A DNA stretch of 64,000 nt from Garcia nutans (GCA_947685225.1 CANTUV010000024.1:19052001-19116000); one strand, 5' to 3'; counted from the first letter of the stretch, positions 21,959-34,125 are shown. Translations and numbers: made by a program. The notes: generated from the sequence alone by a model not told the origin.

Positions 21959-22761
21959 GGCTTAAAAAGACCAACCCTACATTCAACCTTAGTTAGCCAA
22001 TTTTGAGCCTATTTTATTTTCCCTTTATTTCTTTTTCACAACACCATTAGTTTGAACCTTGTTATTTTAACTCTTACCATTTCATTAGGTCAAGAGCATT
22101 TTAAGAGCATTTATGACCAAGTGTGTTGAATTAAGTGTGGGGTTAAATTTAGTAGGTTTAAGATTGCTTAAAAAATCAAATAAAAAGAAAAAAATAAGAA
22201 AAATTGTTGTTCTTGTTAAAAGGGTTGAAATATGTTACAATATGTAATAAGTGAGTTCCCTTGAAAAATTCTGTGAATGTCAAGGGATAGTTAAGAGTAA
22301 GGTGTTTTGAGATCATTGAGTTATACATATGATTGGTTACTTCATTTTTGAAGTGCTCTTGAACTTAATGATTAAGCTCACATTTCCTAAATGCCATGCC
22401 TTTACCCTAACCCCATTACAACCTAATAAAAGACCTTTTGATTGATGCTTGATTGTAATTAAGTGGTGGAGATTTGATAGATAAGCAAATCTATGGCAAT
22501 AATCTTTCATTGATTGTTATGAGTGTAAACACCACCTTGATCAAACACTTTCTAAGAGTTGGTGAGGGAGTGACAATGTAGGTTATGCATGGAAAGCTAC
22601 TTAATTGCATTGGTATCAATTTTGTTCGATTTGATGTTGATTGCGGATTTAGGGATAGAGAAGTCTGGATGCAATTTGTATAACTCTTAAACTTGACAAA
22701 AAATTTTGTGTTTAGTTTGTTTTGATTCTAGCCTTGCTTGTGGAATTAAGTGTGGGGTATT
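21959..22761 (+). other. E1 3' non-coding region, second part
   Basis: No coding signal. It holds the second and third copies of TTAAGTGTGGGG (22131-22142 and 22746-22757). The last copy lies four bases before the 3' LTR start and serves as the polypurine-like tract. Confidence 0.65.
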
Positions 22762-22929
22762 TGATGAGATCATTTTATACCTATTTTTAGTATGGATTTC
22801 TATATGTTTTTAGTTAATGTTTCATTTGATTTTGGTTTAAAGTGTGTTTTAAGTGTTTGTTTTAGGTTAAAGTGGAAAAACTCCCTTGGAGGATCAAAAC
22901 AATCATGAAAGAGCTTGAATCAAGCAAGA

Positions 22930-23394
22930 CATGGCCAAGCCAAAGCAAGCTTGGCCATGTCCCTCAAAATAATCTCAAGACAGTGGCTGGCACACCCAAA
23001 AGACACGGCCAAGCCAGTGGCCATGTCTCACCCAAGGAAAAAAACCAAGCAAAGAAGGAAAGAAGAGAAGCAGTAGCTGACACACCCGGGTGACACGCCC
23101 AAGCCAGTGGCTGTGTCACATGACACGGCCACAAGCTTGGCCGTGTCACCCATTGGAAGCAAAGAAGAGAATTGGCAAAATAAAGAAACAGAAGGTGACA
23201 CACCCAAGTGACACGGCCAAGCCACTGGCCGTGTCACATGACATGGCTAGGAGCTTGGCCGTGTCACCTCACGAAACAAAGAGAAAAGAAAGAAAGGAAG
23301 AGGGGCAGAAGGTGACACGGCCAACAAGCTTGGTCGTGTCCCAAAGCAAAACAAGAGACACGGCGAAGCCAATCTTGGCTTGGCCGTGTCACCC
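22930..23394. repeat. Array of GACACGGCC...GGCCGTGTC inverted repeats in the E1 LTR
   Basis: About ten copies of TGACACGGCCAAGC and its reverse complement alternate with unrelated 30-60 base spacers. Adjacent copies face each other and could form several stem-loops. It lies just upstream of the TATA-like site, in U3. Confidence 0.85.
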
Positions 23395-23405
23395 TATAAA
23401 AATTT
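23395..23405 (+). promoter_or_regulatory. Candidate TATA box of the E1 LTR
   Basis: TATAAAAATTT lies right after the palindrome array, in the expected U3 position of a 1.76-kb LTR. No start site can be confirmed from sequence. Confidence 0.45.
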
Positions 23406-24523
23406 GAATTCTTCTGCACAAATTGAGGGACAAGTGGGAGACAAACCAATTACTTTTGCCAAAAGAAATACAAAACAAAGAGAGAGTGGTGTGAGTTGGT
23501 GTGAGTTGGGAAGCATGGGCTTGAGTTTTGGAGGGAAATAAAAAGAGAAGAAGAGGCTTGAGCAGGGGAGCTTCTGCAGAGGGTGTTGGTTGGAGGTTTT
23601 TGCAGAGAAACAGAGAACAGAGGCAAAGAAGAGAGGTTTGAGAGGAGGAGGCTGGGTACACAGTTTGGGCAAGGAGGGAGTGACACTCTCCTTGACTCTT
23701 CATCTTCATCCTCCATTTCCATCCTCTCCATCATCTCCATCTTCCATTGGCAGCTCCTGAAGATTCAAGAAGGTACATTGAAAGGGGTATTTCTATTTTC
23801 TCATTTTATGTATTTTAATGTTATTATTATTGTTGTTGTTGTTGTATTAAGTGTATTGAACATGAACTAAATCATTCTCTATCTAGATGTTGATGAACCC
23901 TAGCTTATTTATATGATTGAATAATTTTAATTAATTGAGTTATTTTATTCTTATGATGCTTAATGATTTATTTCCAACTGATAATATCATGCTTATTGAT
24001 TGGTTACAATTTTCATATTATAGACTTGAGAAAGCTTGATATGAATTGATTACTCATAAGGGTTGAGAATTGATTGGGTGCTAGAGATAGACTTACAAGA
24101 TCCTTTGGTTTATAGTTCCTTATTCTTAATGCAAGATCTATTTAATTGTGTTTGAGATGAGATTCCGGCACTCTACTTAGTGATTAGGGATTAATTCACT
24201 CGAGAGAGGTTTTAGTCTAAGTTAGAGGAATGCCAATTCAACTCTATCATGTAATGTAATTGAGGCTAAGGGGATTCAATATCTGGATAGTATCATTATC
24301 ATCAATCCTTTTTACACAACACATCTTATCTTTGCTTTCATTTATTTAAGTTAATTGTCTTTAATTATAAAACTTCACAAAAATATTAATTTGCTAAACA
24401 ACAGTTAAGATTTGCACTAGTGCTTGGCCTTGTCCTCAGTGGAATGATAACTCACTCACTACTTTATTACTTGGGCGAACCGTGCACTTGCGGTATTGCT
24501 ATAGCTCAGCTCGCACGCCACCA

Positions 24524-26345
24524 TCGCCTTTGATGATGACAAGGTAGTCATTGATGATGATGATGACTGGGCTCAATACTTTCAAGATCCTCAAGACAAA
24601 AAGAAGGAGCTGAAGGTTGTTGAAAGATCAGCCGTGGAAAAGACTGAAACCTTAGATGTTGAGAAGTTAATTGGTGATTTAGAGAAGAAATTTAAAATGA
24701 AGTTGAAAACTGAAGAAATGTCTGAAGTTGGCAAGTTGTTTGAGCTAGACGAAGAGGTCCCATACAAGTTCAAGATGCCTTCTTTTTCAAAGTTTGATGG
24801 AACTGGAAATCCTCATCTCCATGTGAAGCAATACATTATAGCTATGCAGTTTGCCCGAGCTGCTAAGGCTCAAACCCTAAGATATTCCATGCTCTTATTG
24901 GACCCTGTTGTCCAAAATTGGTTCAATGCCTTAGAAGATGGAACTCAAAAGAGCTGGGATTTGCTATACAAAGCTTTCAACCAACAATATGAGTATAATA
25001 CGAAATTAGAGGCTACTTTGATGGAAGTTGAGTCCATTAGACAAAGGCCAAATGAGAACTTTGTGGACTATGTGAAGAGGTGAAGGAATAAGGTGGCATT
25101 GCTCAAGAGCAGGCCCGATGAATCGGATCAGATTAGAATTATTGTGAGAGGGGTAGTGCCTAGTCTTCATGAAAGGATGTCTCATACACTCATTTGAGAT
25201 TTCAAGGACCTTTTGCAAGCTAGTTTGCAAATTGAAGTGTGGGAAAGAGAGAAGAACCACTTTTCAGCAAGAAGGAACGAGAAAGCAAACTACCAGTCTA
25301 GTAACCAAAGCACACAAAAGGCAGTTGATGTTAATGCTACTGGCCAAGGAGGAAGAAGGTAGTTTTTAGAAATGGGTAAGCCACTATCTTGGGTTCTCAA
25401 TAAGCTACAAAAGAAGGGATTGTTATAATCCTTGAATCCTCATCCTTTGCCTAACCCTCTTCTACCTGACTTTGACACTAAGGCATTTTACCAATTTCAT
25501 CAAATGCAAGGACACGAAACAGATAAATGTTTGAGGTTGAGGCATGAGATCCAAATTTTGATTGATAATAGGAAGCTGCTTAAGCCCAACAAGCCTATCA
25601 CCAAGGATAATCCATTACCAAGGTTCAATAGAGTACCACCACCAGTGACCTTCATGATTGGAGGAGGTTTGCATGAAAGTTTTGTCATGTCTTCTTTCCA
25701 TGATATAGATGGAGAAGCAACCGAAGAAGTAGTGGTGTTTAGCAAAATTGAACAAGTTGTGGTCAATTAAAAAGTAGTAATCTGTGTCGTGAGCAAGTTT
25801 TTGGACTCAAGCATTAGTGATGATGATTTTGAGCCCAAGAAGGAAGAGTGGACTTTGTCTGAGCCTGAAGAAGAAGATGAAGATATGAACACCTGGTCTA
25901 GTAAGCCTTATGCAAGGCCATCACCTAAAGAGATAGAAGCTAATAAGGGAAAGGAAGCCGAAGTTGGAAACAAAGAAGATGAAGATGACACTATTCTTAA
26001 GCAATTGAAGAGGACCCAAGGAAGCATTAGTATTTGGGATCTATTGGCCACATCTAAGAAACACCGAGAAACTATGGCCAAGGCTTTGGCTAGCATGCCA
26101 ATTTTCACATCTATAACACCGGATGAGCTGGTTAACTTCGTAAAAGTTGAAGGAGTGATGAGGTGTGAAGATATTCAAAAGAAGAACAAAGTTGATGTGG
26201 GAATGGTATCATTCTCGGATGTGGATTTACCGGAAGAGGGGAGAGATCACATTCGCCCTCTGTTTATCAAGATAGAGGTTAAGGGGAAATGGACTCCATG
26301 TGTAATGGTTGATGATGGATGTTCCATCAATCTGTGCCCACTCAA
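24524..26345 (+). pseudogene. Tat1 gag to protease start (Tat lineage), decayed
   Basis: The frame is open from 24526, just after the E1 LTR. It is the same protein family as the minus-strand 61207-63363 region. Visible parts: acidic linker DDDDDWAQYFQDPQDKKKE, gag core ending SIRQRPNENFVDYVKR (25030-25080), zinc finger CX2HX4HX4 form FYQFHQMQGHETDKC (first Cys now Tyr, 25483-25527), a linker with SISIWDLLATSKKHRETMAKAL (26017-26080), and the protease start VMVDDGCSINLCPLN (26305-26345). Stops lie near 25081, 25197, 25360 and 25425. Element A cuts the frame at 26346. The 5' end of this Tat copy lies left of E1, outside the window. Confidence 0.85.
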
Positions 26346-26691
26346 TGTAACACCTCTATACCCTGTATACGTACCAAGCATGCTTAAACGATCGTAATAT
26401 ACGTATATTGAATATAGAAAATGCCACGGTTTAAAAAGACACAACAAATATCTTTGTAAATAAGTAAAACCAATCTCAAACAAATAAAAGAAATCCAAAA
26501 GACACTATATACAAAATGTTTAATAATTCACAGCGGAAGTTATTACAAATATGTTATAAATCAAGGTTTACAAAACATAGAATATATATACATGATTGGC
26601 AGCTCTTCTCTGATCTTTAAGTCCCAAAACAACTCTTCAATGTCTACTCTCACTCGGTCGGTCTCGAGGAGCTCTCAGGTTCAACTCTGTT

Positions 26692-26733
26692 ACCTGCGCG
26701 ATCAAACACTATCGCGCTAAGCCATTAGCTTAG
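26692..26733 (-). other. LTR twin-hairpin module (A left LTR)
   Basis: On the minus strand: CTAAGC-TAATG-GCTTAG, then GCGCG / CGCGC around a 12-base loop, then CAG|GTAACA. Both stems pair fully. Confidence 0.7.
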
Positions 26734-26950
26734 TAGTACAAAATATACCAACATTATACTATAATGCAATGCAATGTCACACATTTGATTACTCAAATCA
26801 ATATCATAGATGAAAGGTTAACAACATACCTTTATATTTCATAAACCACATATATAAACATATCACATTTCAATATCCTTCCATATATCTCATTAGTTAA
26901 TCATTTTACCATACATGAATCACATTAAACAAAGACAAGCATGGGCCCAA

Positions 26951-27247
26951 GACACACCAATATGTCATTCAACTTTCAGAGTTAATGCTTTGGTTTTATT
27001 ATCACATTTATCATTATCATAAACCCAACTAGGCTTCAAGGATTTAGGTTCAACCAAGCTTCAAGGGGAACAAAGCATGCTAAGTATCAACCCAACTTGG
27101 CTTCAAGAACCAATCCAACCTAGCTTCAAGGGTTGTAACATCTCAATTAGGCTTCAAGGATCAAATCCAACCTAACTTCAAGAGAATGTTACCAATAGGC
27201 ATGCCACCAACAACAAAACTCTGAAAATGAATAACACATTAGACACA
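26951..27247 (-). repeat. LTR fold-back cassette (A left LTR)
   Basis: Arms 26951-26983 (GACACACCAATATGTCATTC...) and 27217-27247 are inverted repeats. The interior differs from LARD1: about seven irregular copies of GGCTTCAAGGA-like units spaced 20-35 bases. Confidence 0.75.
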
Positions 27248-27644
27248 CAATTCATTTATTGTTTCATTCTCAATTCTCATCATCAATTAGACAAACATGC
27301 CTTATGTTCTTTCAATTGAATCATCATAGCCAAACACAATGGCTTCACATCACATTTGAGTTATCATAGCCAATCACAATGTCCTCATATCATGTTGTAT
27401 CTCAATTCATATTATTCACCTAGCATCATCATATTATATCTCAATTCATATTATTCACATAGCATCATTGGTATAACATTTCAAGATACATTATTCATAT
27501 AACACATTGCCATTCACAAGTTTCACAATGCATATTACATCACCTTGTTCATATAATATCATATGCATTATCAAATGGAAGTTCAAACTCAATTATGTAA
27601 GAAGAACAAAAACCAAACACAGTAGCCAACACACTCAAGGGACA

Positions 27645-27840
27645 AGGCCAAGCTTGTGGCCGTGTCTCTCAACCAAAAGCCTCTCAACCAAAAGCAACAG
27701 AAGCCAACATGGGCAAGGGACACGGCCGTGTCTCCTCCAAAAATCACCCAAGACGGCCAAATTTCCATGGACTTGGCCGTGTCTCTCATGAATTGGCCGT
27801 CTCTCTCCTTGCTTTTGGCCGTGTCTCTCATGAATTGAAA
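27645..27840. repeat. CACGGCC palindrome array in A left LTR
   Basis: Units such as AAGGCCAAGCTTGTGGCCGTGTC and GACACGGCCGTGTC, the same motif as in the unrelated E1 LTR. The right LTR copy (34812-34990) lacks one unit of about 20 bases. Confidence 0.8.
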
Positions 27841-28651
27841 CCGTAACATGTTCAAGTTCCCTTTGGTTGCACTCAATTACATTATACACAATTTAGCATA
27901 ATTCAAATGAATGTAATCCATATTATAAACACATATTTCACATGTTTACCACAATATTCACCTTAACAACCCATCATCAACACATTTAATCACCTTCCAC
28001 TTCAAAACCCTAAAAAAAACCAACATCACTTTTAACCTACCATCTTCAACCAAAACCAAACCAACACTAAATTAACTCACAATCAATTTTAACATTTAGA
28101 AACTCATCTCAAACATACCAAATCATAATATTATCAAATCACAACACACTTCAAACACATCTTCAAAATACCAAAGGAAAACAAGAGAGTACTTACCTTA
28201 GATGAAGAAATTTCACAAATCTCCAACCAAATCCTTTGATTCCTCCTTCAATTTGAAACTTGAATAAGCAAATCTCACTTTTGCTCTCTCTTCCTTTGAA
28301 ATGGCCGGCTATACCAAGAAAAGAAAAGAAATGAAGACAATTCAACCTTCTTTTCTTCTTTAAATACCCACCAAGCAATTCCATCAACACAATTACTTAA
28401 ATGCCCTTTTCTATTTGTTCACACTTCCTTTAAAACTCTTGCCCTCTTAAGTAATTTCACTCATCCCAAATAAAAATATCTTCTTCCCTTGACTTTACAC
28501 TTGACCAACATATATGTTATATATATTAACATATATACAACATATACATTCCATTAACACAATCATTTCCTTTGCTAAAACATATGTACATTTAATTCAA
28601 ATCAAACAACAATTGAATTAAAACTTCTAGGGCACACATGGGGATATTATA

Positions 28652-28670
28652 ATTCTCCCCCTCTAAAAAG
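28652..28670 (-). promoter_or_regulatory. Polypurine tract of A
   Basis: Read on the minus strand as CTTTTTAGAGGGGGAGAAT next to the 3' LTR. Confidence 0.88.
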
Positions 28671-28697
28671 AAATTTTGTCCTTGAAATTACCTGATA

Positions 28698-30833
28698 TCA
28701 AGTCTGGAATAGTTGAGGATATTGATCTTGCATGGTTTGTTCACTCTCCCAAGTTGCTTCTTCTCTCCCATGATTATTCCACAAAATCTTTACCAAAGGC
28801 ACTTTCTTATTTCTCAACTCTTTCACATCACGTGCCAAGATAGCAACTGGTTCTTCTTCGAATGTCAAATCTGGACTCACTTCAATAGATTCAATTGACA
28901 ACACATGAGATGGATCCGACCTGTATCTCCTCAACATAGAAACATGAAATACATTATGGATCTTATCCAACTCAGGTGGCAAAGCAAGCCGATAAGCAAC
29001 TGGTCCAACTCTTTCCAAAACTTCATACGGTCCAATGAAACGAGGACTCAATTTCCCTTTCCGACCAAACCTCAAGATCTTTTTCCAAGGAGACACCTTC
29101 AAAAATACTTTATCTCCCACATTATACTCAATGTCTCTCCTCTTCAAATCTGAATAAGATTTCTATCGGTCCGAAGCTATTTTCAACCTATCTCGAATCA
29201 TTTTCACTTTCTCTTCAGTTTCTTTAATCAAATCAGGACCAATTAACTTACCTTCACCAAGTTCATTCCAACATAGAGGTGTCCTGCACCGTCTACCATA
29301 CAATGCTTCGAATGGGGCCATACCAATGCTGGATTGATGACTGTTATTGTAAGCAAATTCAACAAGTGGTAAGAATCCATCCCAACTTCTAGAGAAATCA
29401 ATGACACAGCTTCTCAACATATCCTCAATAATCTGTATCACCCTCTCAGACTGCCCATATGTCTGAGGATGAAAAGCAGTACTGAAATGCAATCGAGAAC
29501 CCAATGCACCATGTAAGCTCTTCCAAAACCTTGAAGTAAATCGGGGTTCTCGATCAGACACTATAGAAGTTGGAACACCATGCAGCTTCACAATCTCATG
29601 GATATACAGCTCAGCTAACCTCTCCAAAGAGTAATCCATCCAAACCAAAAGAAAATGAGCTGTCTTAGTCAATCTATCAACAATCACCCAAATAGCATCA
29701 TGCTTTCTTTGTGACAATGGCAGACCAGATACGAAATCCATGGTTACTCTATCCCATTTCCATTCAGGCACTGCTAAAGGTTGAAGTAACCCTGTTGGAA
29801 CTTGATGCTCAGCTTTTACCCTCTGACATGTGAGACATTTAGACACAAAATCTGCAATATCTCTCTTCATACTGGACCACCAATAATGCTGTCTCAAATC
29901 ATGATACATCTTTGTATTGCCCGGATGCATAGAAAATACTGATTGATGTGCTTCCTCTAGAATAATCCTTCTCAAATTAGCATCATCAGGTACACACATT
30001 CTGTTCTTAAACCAAAGACTCCCATCACCTCTCACAATAAAATCTCGACCCTTTCCATTCTGGCAATCTGAAATAATTTTCTGAATCTTCTCATCAGCCA
30101 ATTGAGCCTCTTTAATCTGATCCAACAATACTTGTTTCAATTGCAATTGTGCCAACAATGCACCATCATCACAAGATACAAAACTGGCATGCAACGCTCT
30201 CAACTCAACAAGCAACGAGAGCAAATAAGTAGTCAAACCTGCTAAAGACTTCCGACTTAAGGTATCAGCCACAACATTTGCTTTACTAGGATGATAATCA
30301 ATCAAACAGTCATAGTCTTTAATCAACTCTAACCATCTCCTCTGTCGAAGATTAAGCTCTTTTTGGACACCCAAATATTTTAAACTTTTATGATCAGTAT
30401 AGATAAAACACTTTTCCCCATACAGATAATGTCGCCAAATCTTCAATGCAAACACAATGGCTGCCAACTCTAAATCATGGGTCGGATAGTTGAGCTCATG
30501 CGGTTTCAACTGTTGAGAAGCATAAGCTATAACTTTACCTTCTTGCATCAAAACACAACCCAAACCATTATGCGAAGCATCACTGTAAATCACATATGGT
30601 TTATCTTCCACAGGTAAAGTAAGAACAGGTGCTTGAGTCAACATTTCTCTCAACTGTTCGAAGCTAGCCTAACACTAATCTGTCCACACAAATCTAACTC
30701 CCTTTCGAAGCAATCTGGTAAGTGGAGTAGCTATCAAAGAAAATCCTTTTACAAATCATCGGTAATAGCCTGCTAAACCCAGAAAACTTCTAACTTCAGT
30801 CACAGATTTTGGTGGACTCCAATTCAAAATAGC
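28698..30833 (-). pseudogene. A pol, 3' part: RNase H, integrase, chromodomain tail
   Basis: Same frame as the rest of A Gag-Pol. RNase H: IYSDASHNGLGCVLMQ, DLELAAIVFALKIW, IYTDHKSLKYL, VVADTLSR (30270-30640). Integrase: HQSVFSMHPGNTKMYH with CLTCQRVKAEHQ (zinc domain), VTMDFVSGLP (first Asp), SDREPRFTSRFW (second Asp), GQSERVIQ (Glu): complete D,D-35-E, unlike G1. GPY motif RFIGPYEVLERVGPVAYRL and chromodomain-like EEPVAILARDVKELR close it. Stops: TAG at 29163, TAGs at 30669 and 30675, TGA at 30756 and TAA at 30834. The 29163 TAG is CAG in the second copy, so it arose by C-to-T change. Confidence 0.9.
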
Positions 30834-32210
30834 TTAAACTTTACTCGGATCAACTCTAATACCTTCGGCTGAAACTATGTGACCGAGAAAAGTAACTTGG
30901 TCAAGCCAAAACTCACACTTCGATAGTTTAGCAAACAATTGCTTCTCTCTCAAAATCTGCAGCACAATCCGCAAATGCTTATCATGCTCCTCCTCATTAC
31001 GCGAATACACCAATATATCATCAATAAAGACCACTACAAACTGATCAAGATAGGGCCTAAACACCCTATTCATCAAATCCATAAAAACAGCAGGTGCATT
31101 CGTCAAACCAAAAGGCATAACTAGAAACTCAAAATGCCCATACCTTATACGAAAGGCTGTCTTAGGAATATCCTCAGCTCTGACTCTCAACTGATGGTAT
31201 CCTGATCTCAAATAAATTTTGGAAAATACTGCTGCACCTTTCAATTGATCAAAGAGATCATCAATTCTAGGCAAAGGATATTTATTTTTAATAGTCACCT
31301 TGTTCAATTGCCTATAATCGATACACAATCTCATAGTACCATCTTTCTTCTTCACAAACAAAACAGGAGCTCCCCACGGTGAAACACTAGGGCGAACAAA
31401 CCCTTTATCTAGCAACTCCTGTAACTGCATCTTCAGCTCTCTCAGTTCAGCAGGTGTCATTCTGTAAGGAGTAATAGAAATAGGAGTGGTACCAGGCAAT
31501 AATTCAATATCAAACTCCACCTCTCTCTCAGGAGGCAACCCTGTCAACTCCTCTGGAAACACATATGGAAACTCTACAACTGTGGGTATATCATCAAGTT
31601 GAGAACTTTTTACTCTAGTATCCACAACATAAGCAAGGTAAGCATCACACCCTTTTCTAATCAATCTCCTAGCTGCAACAGCTGAAACAAACAAGGATGC
31701 TAGCTGTCCCTGCTCACTAGCTACTAACACCTCTCTACCATCACTAGTTCTCAAGGTAACAACTTTCTTTTGGCAGTCAACCACAGCTCTATGTCTAGAT
31801 AACCAGTCCATGCCTAGGATCACATCATATTCCTTAAAAGGCATCTCAATCAAATCTCCAAGAAACTCCTCACCTTGCACCATCACTGCACTATCTCGGT
31901 GCACTTTGCTAACAATCACATTATGCCCTAACGGATTTGTCACCAATACATCAAATCCTAGGGATTCAGCATGCACATCAGACACAGGCAAAACAGATGC
32001 ACTAATATATGAATGTGTGGAACCCGGATCAATCAAAGCAAGTACTGAAATACCAAATAAAGAAAAAGTACCAGCTATGACTGCCGAAGCATCTGGTTGC
32101 CTCTGCATCACATAAATCCTATGAGAAGATCCAGCCTCCTCTGGTCTACTCTCCCTGGTTGTAGAATCTCCTCTAGAACTGAACCCAGATCTGCCTCCTC
32201 TACTGAAACC
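30834..32210 (-). pseudogene. A protease and reverse transcriptase
   Basis: The protease active site is LIDPGSTHSYISA near 32035 with LGMDWLSRHRAVVDC near 31800. RT follows: ISITPYRMTPAELREL, VKKKDGTMRLCIDYRQLNK, FSKIYLRSGYHQ (the usual Asp-Leu is Tyr-Leu here, a changed palm residue), MPFGLTNAPAVF and the catalytic FIDDILVYS near 31010-31036. It ends at TAA 30834, before the connection domain. RT copies the RNA into DNA in the cytoplasmic particle. The Asp-to-Tyr change hits a catalytic aspartate of motif A, so this copy would be inactive even without the stops. Confidence 0.9.
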
Positions 32211-33350
32211 TCAGCCTCCTCGACCTCCCCTCACACTAGGTCGAGAAGCTGCAGTATCCACTGACATCCGCTCCTGTCTCTCAGGACAATCTCTAACAAA
32301 GTGATCAGGCGACCCACATCTGAAACATACCCCTGTCACACCAGTCCTCCAACAAGGACCACCATGTGGTCTACCACAATGAATGCATAAGGGTAAGGTG
32401 GATCTCTGCATCACTGGGGTCGGAGCACTCGCCACTGAAACTGTAGGTCTAGATCTATGCCTCTGAAACTGTACTGACCTACCCGCTGGTCTCTAACTCC
32501 TACTAACCCGAGGAACAAAACTTCCTTTACCTCTTTTCACAGATGAAGACCCTGCCTCAAACTGGAGCCTTCTAACCCTGATCTCTTCCTCTGAAGCAGG
32601 TGCAATAACCTGAGCTCTCTCCACGCTCCTAGCTGCTGCCACAAGCTGGGAAAAATCATGATATCTAGATCCAGCCACATGACACATGATAGAGGGCCTC
32701 AATCCCTCCTCAAATCTCCTGCATCTATCTATCTCATCAGATACAATACCACTAGCATATTGGCTCAATCGGATAAACTCAACCTCATATTCCGTTACTG
32801 ACCGGTTGTCTTGTTTCAAGCTTAGAAACTCCATTTTCTTAACATCTTTGTACTCCCTAGGAGTATACTTCAATTCAAACTCTTTTAGAAAATCAGCATA
32901 GGACAGTGTTGGTGGATCATCCATAGCATGGGGCACTATCCTCCACCAGTCATATGCGTCCTTCTGCAACAAGGATCTTGCATAATCAAATTTTTCCTCT
33001 GGAGTGGCTTGTAACTGAACAAATATCCTCTGTATTTTATCTAGCCACTGCTCAGCTACAGCTGGATTAATAGTACCTAAGAAGTCTTCTGCTCCATACT
33101 TCCTTACCTTATCATACTGTCTCACTGATACCAAAGGCTGTGGGGGTGGTGGCGGTGGTTGCACTGGTGCTTGACTCAAAGCCTCTACCACAAGCCTAAC
33201 CCAAACTAGTGGAACATCCTCACCAGCTGGTCTCCCCGACACAAAAATAGGTACCACTCCAGCACTATCCACTCTAGCTCCCTCTCTAATCTCATCAGGA
33301 GCTATACTCTCAGCACTACCCTCGACTGACTGATGTGAGTGAGAATCCAT
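32211..33350 (-). pseudogene. A gag
   Basis: Starts at ATG 33348-33350 (MDSHSHQSVEG). A proline run PPPPPPQP precedes a gag core with AVAEQWLDKIQRIF, DAYDWWRIVPH and EVEFIRLSQYA. TAG at 32493 breaks the frame, then a zinc knuckle CFRCGSPDHFVRDC (C-x2-C-x4-H-x4-C, near 32280-32325) follows CIHCGRPHGGPC, which resembles an imperfect first knuckle. TGA at 32211 separates gag from protease. No frameshift between gag and pol is seen, so a single Gag-Pol precursor is inferred. Confidence 0.88.
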
Positions 33351-33501
33351 CACAACCTATATCTGCAAACACAGCAGAATACTTCTCATTAAAGATCAGA
33401 GACTGCCAATGCCAAACATGTATGTTATTCAAAAATACATTTTTTAAAATCAAAACACTCTTTTTCTTACACTTGACCTAGGTTGAGAATCTCAAACCTA
33501 G

Positions 33502-33513
33502 GCTCTGATACCA
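33502..33513 (-). promoter_or_regulatory. Primer-binding site, initiator tRNA-Met (A)
   Basis: Plus strand GCTCTGATACCA, so TGGTATCAGAGC on the element strand, seven bases from the 5' LTR. Confidence 0.95.
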
Positions 33514-33866
33514 AAATAATTGTAACACCTCTACACCCTGTATACGTACCAAACATGCTTAAACGATCGTAATATACGTATACTGAATATAGAAAATGCC
33601 ACGGTTTAAAAAGACACAACAAATATCTTTGTAAATAAGTAAAACCAATCTCAAACAAATAAAAGAAATCCAAAAGACACTATATACAAAATGTTTAATA
33701 ATTCACAGCGGAAGTTATTACAAATATGTTATAAATCAAGGTTTACAAAACATAGAATATATATACATGATTGGCAGCTCTTCTCTGATCATTAAGTCCC
33801 AAAACAACTCTTCAATGTCTACTCTCACTCGGTCGGTCTCGAGGAGCTCTCAGGTTCAACTCTGTT

Positions 33867-33908
33867 ACCTGCGCGATCAAACACTATCGCGCTAAGCCAT
33901 CGGCTTAG
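33867..33908 (-). other. LTR twin-hairpin module (A right LTR)
   Basis: As in the left LTR; the loop between the CTAAGC arms is changed (CATCG for CATTA on the plus strand) while both stems stay paired. Confidence 0.7.
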
Positions 33909-34125
33909 TAGTACAAAATATACCAACATTATACTATAATGCAATGCAATGTCACACATTTGATTACTCAAATCAATATCATAGATGAAAGGTTAACAAC
34001 ATACCTTTATATTTCATAAACCACATATATAAACATATCACATTTCAATATCCTTCCATATATCTCATTAGTTAATCATTTTACCATACATGAATCACAT
34101 TAAACAAAGACAAGCATGGGCCCAA

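Larger units (their letters stand above)
1..24523 (+). mobile_element. Athila-like LTR retrotransposon E1, split by two nested elements
   Basis: The element starts before the window. Its 5' LTR ends near 1074, a tRNA-Asp-type primer-binding site follows at 1081, and a matching LTR lies at 22762-24523. The internal region carries one decayed gag-like frame and no recognisable reverse transcriptase or integrase, so it is non-autonomous or deleted. G1 interrupts it at 2447 and LARD1 at 12280. Taking out both insertions with their 5-bp duplications restores a continuous element. The Athila assignment rests on the tRNA-Asp site and on the TTAAGTGTGGGG motif before the 3' LTR, both known from that lineage. 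E1 is inserted in a Tat gag that resumes at 24524. Confidence 0.75.
22762..24523 (+). repeat. 3' LTR of E1
   Basis: It starts TGATGAGATCATTTTATACC after the third TTAAGTGTGGGG and ends GCCACCA. Its right half matches window bases 1-1074. It carries a long palindrome array (22930-23395) and then a TATA-like TATAAAAATTT at 23395. Confidence 0.88.
26346..28651 (-). repeat. LTR of A (3' LTR, left)
   Basis: On the minus strand it runs from TATAATATCCCC (expected TGTAATATCCCC) to GGTGTTACA. It holds the twin-hairpin module (26692-26733), TGGGCCCA (26942), the fold-back cassette (26951-27247), AGCCATTG hairpins and a CACGGCC palindrome array (27645-27840). Confidence 0.9.

Noticed and set aside
22872..23407. 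Overlapping small frames of 60-105 codons on both strands
   Set aside because: They arise from the palindrome array in the E1 LTR, which is GC-rich and keeps several frames open by repetition.
31810..32115. Plus-strand frame of 101 codons opposite A protease
   Set aside because: Shadow of the minus-strand protease, which has clear motifs.
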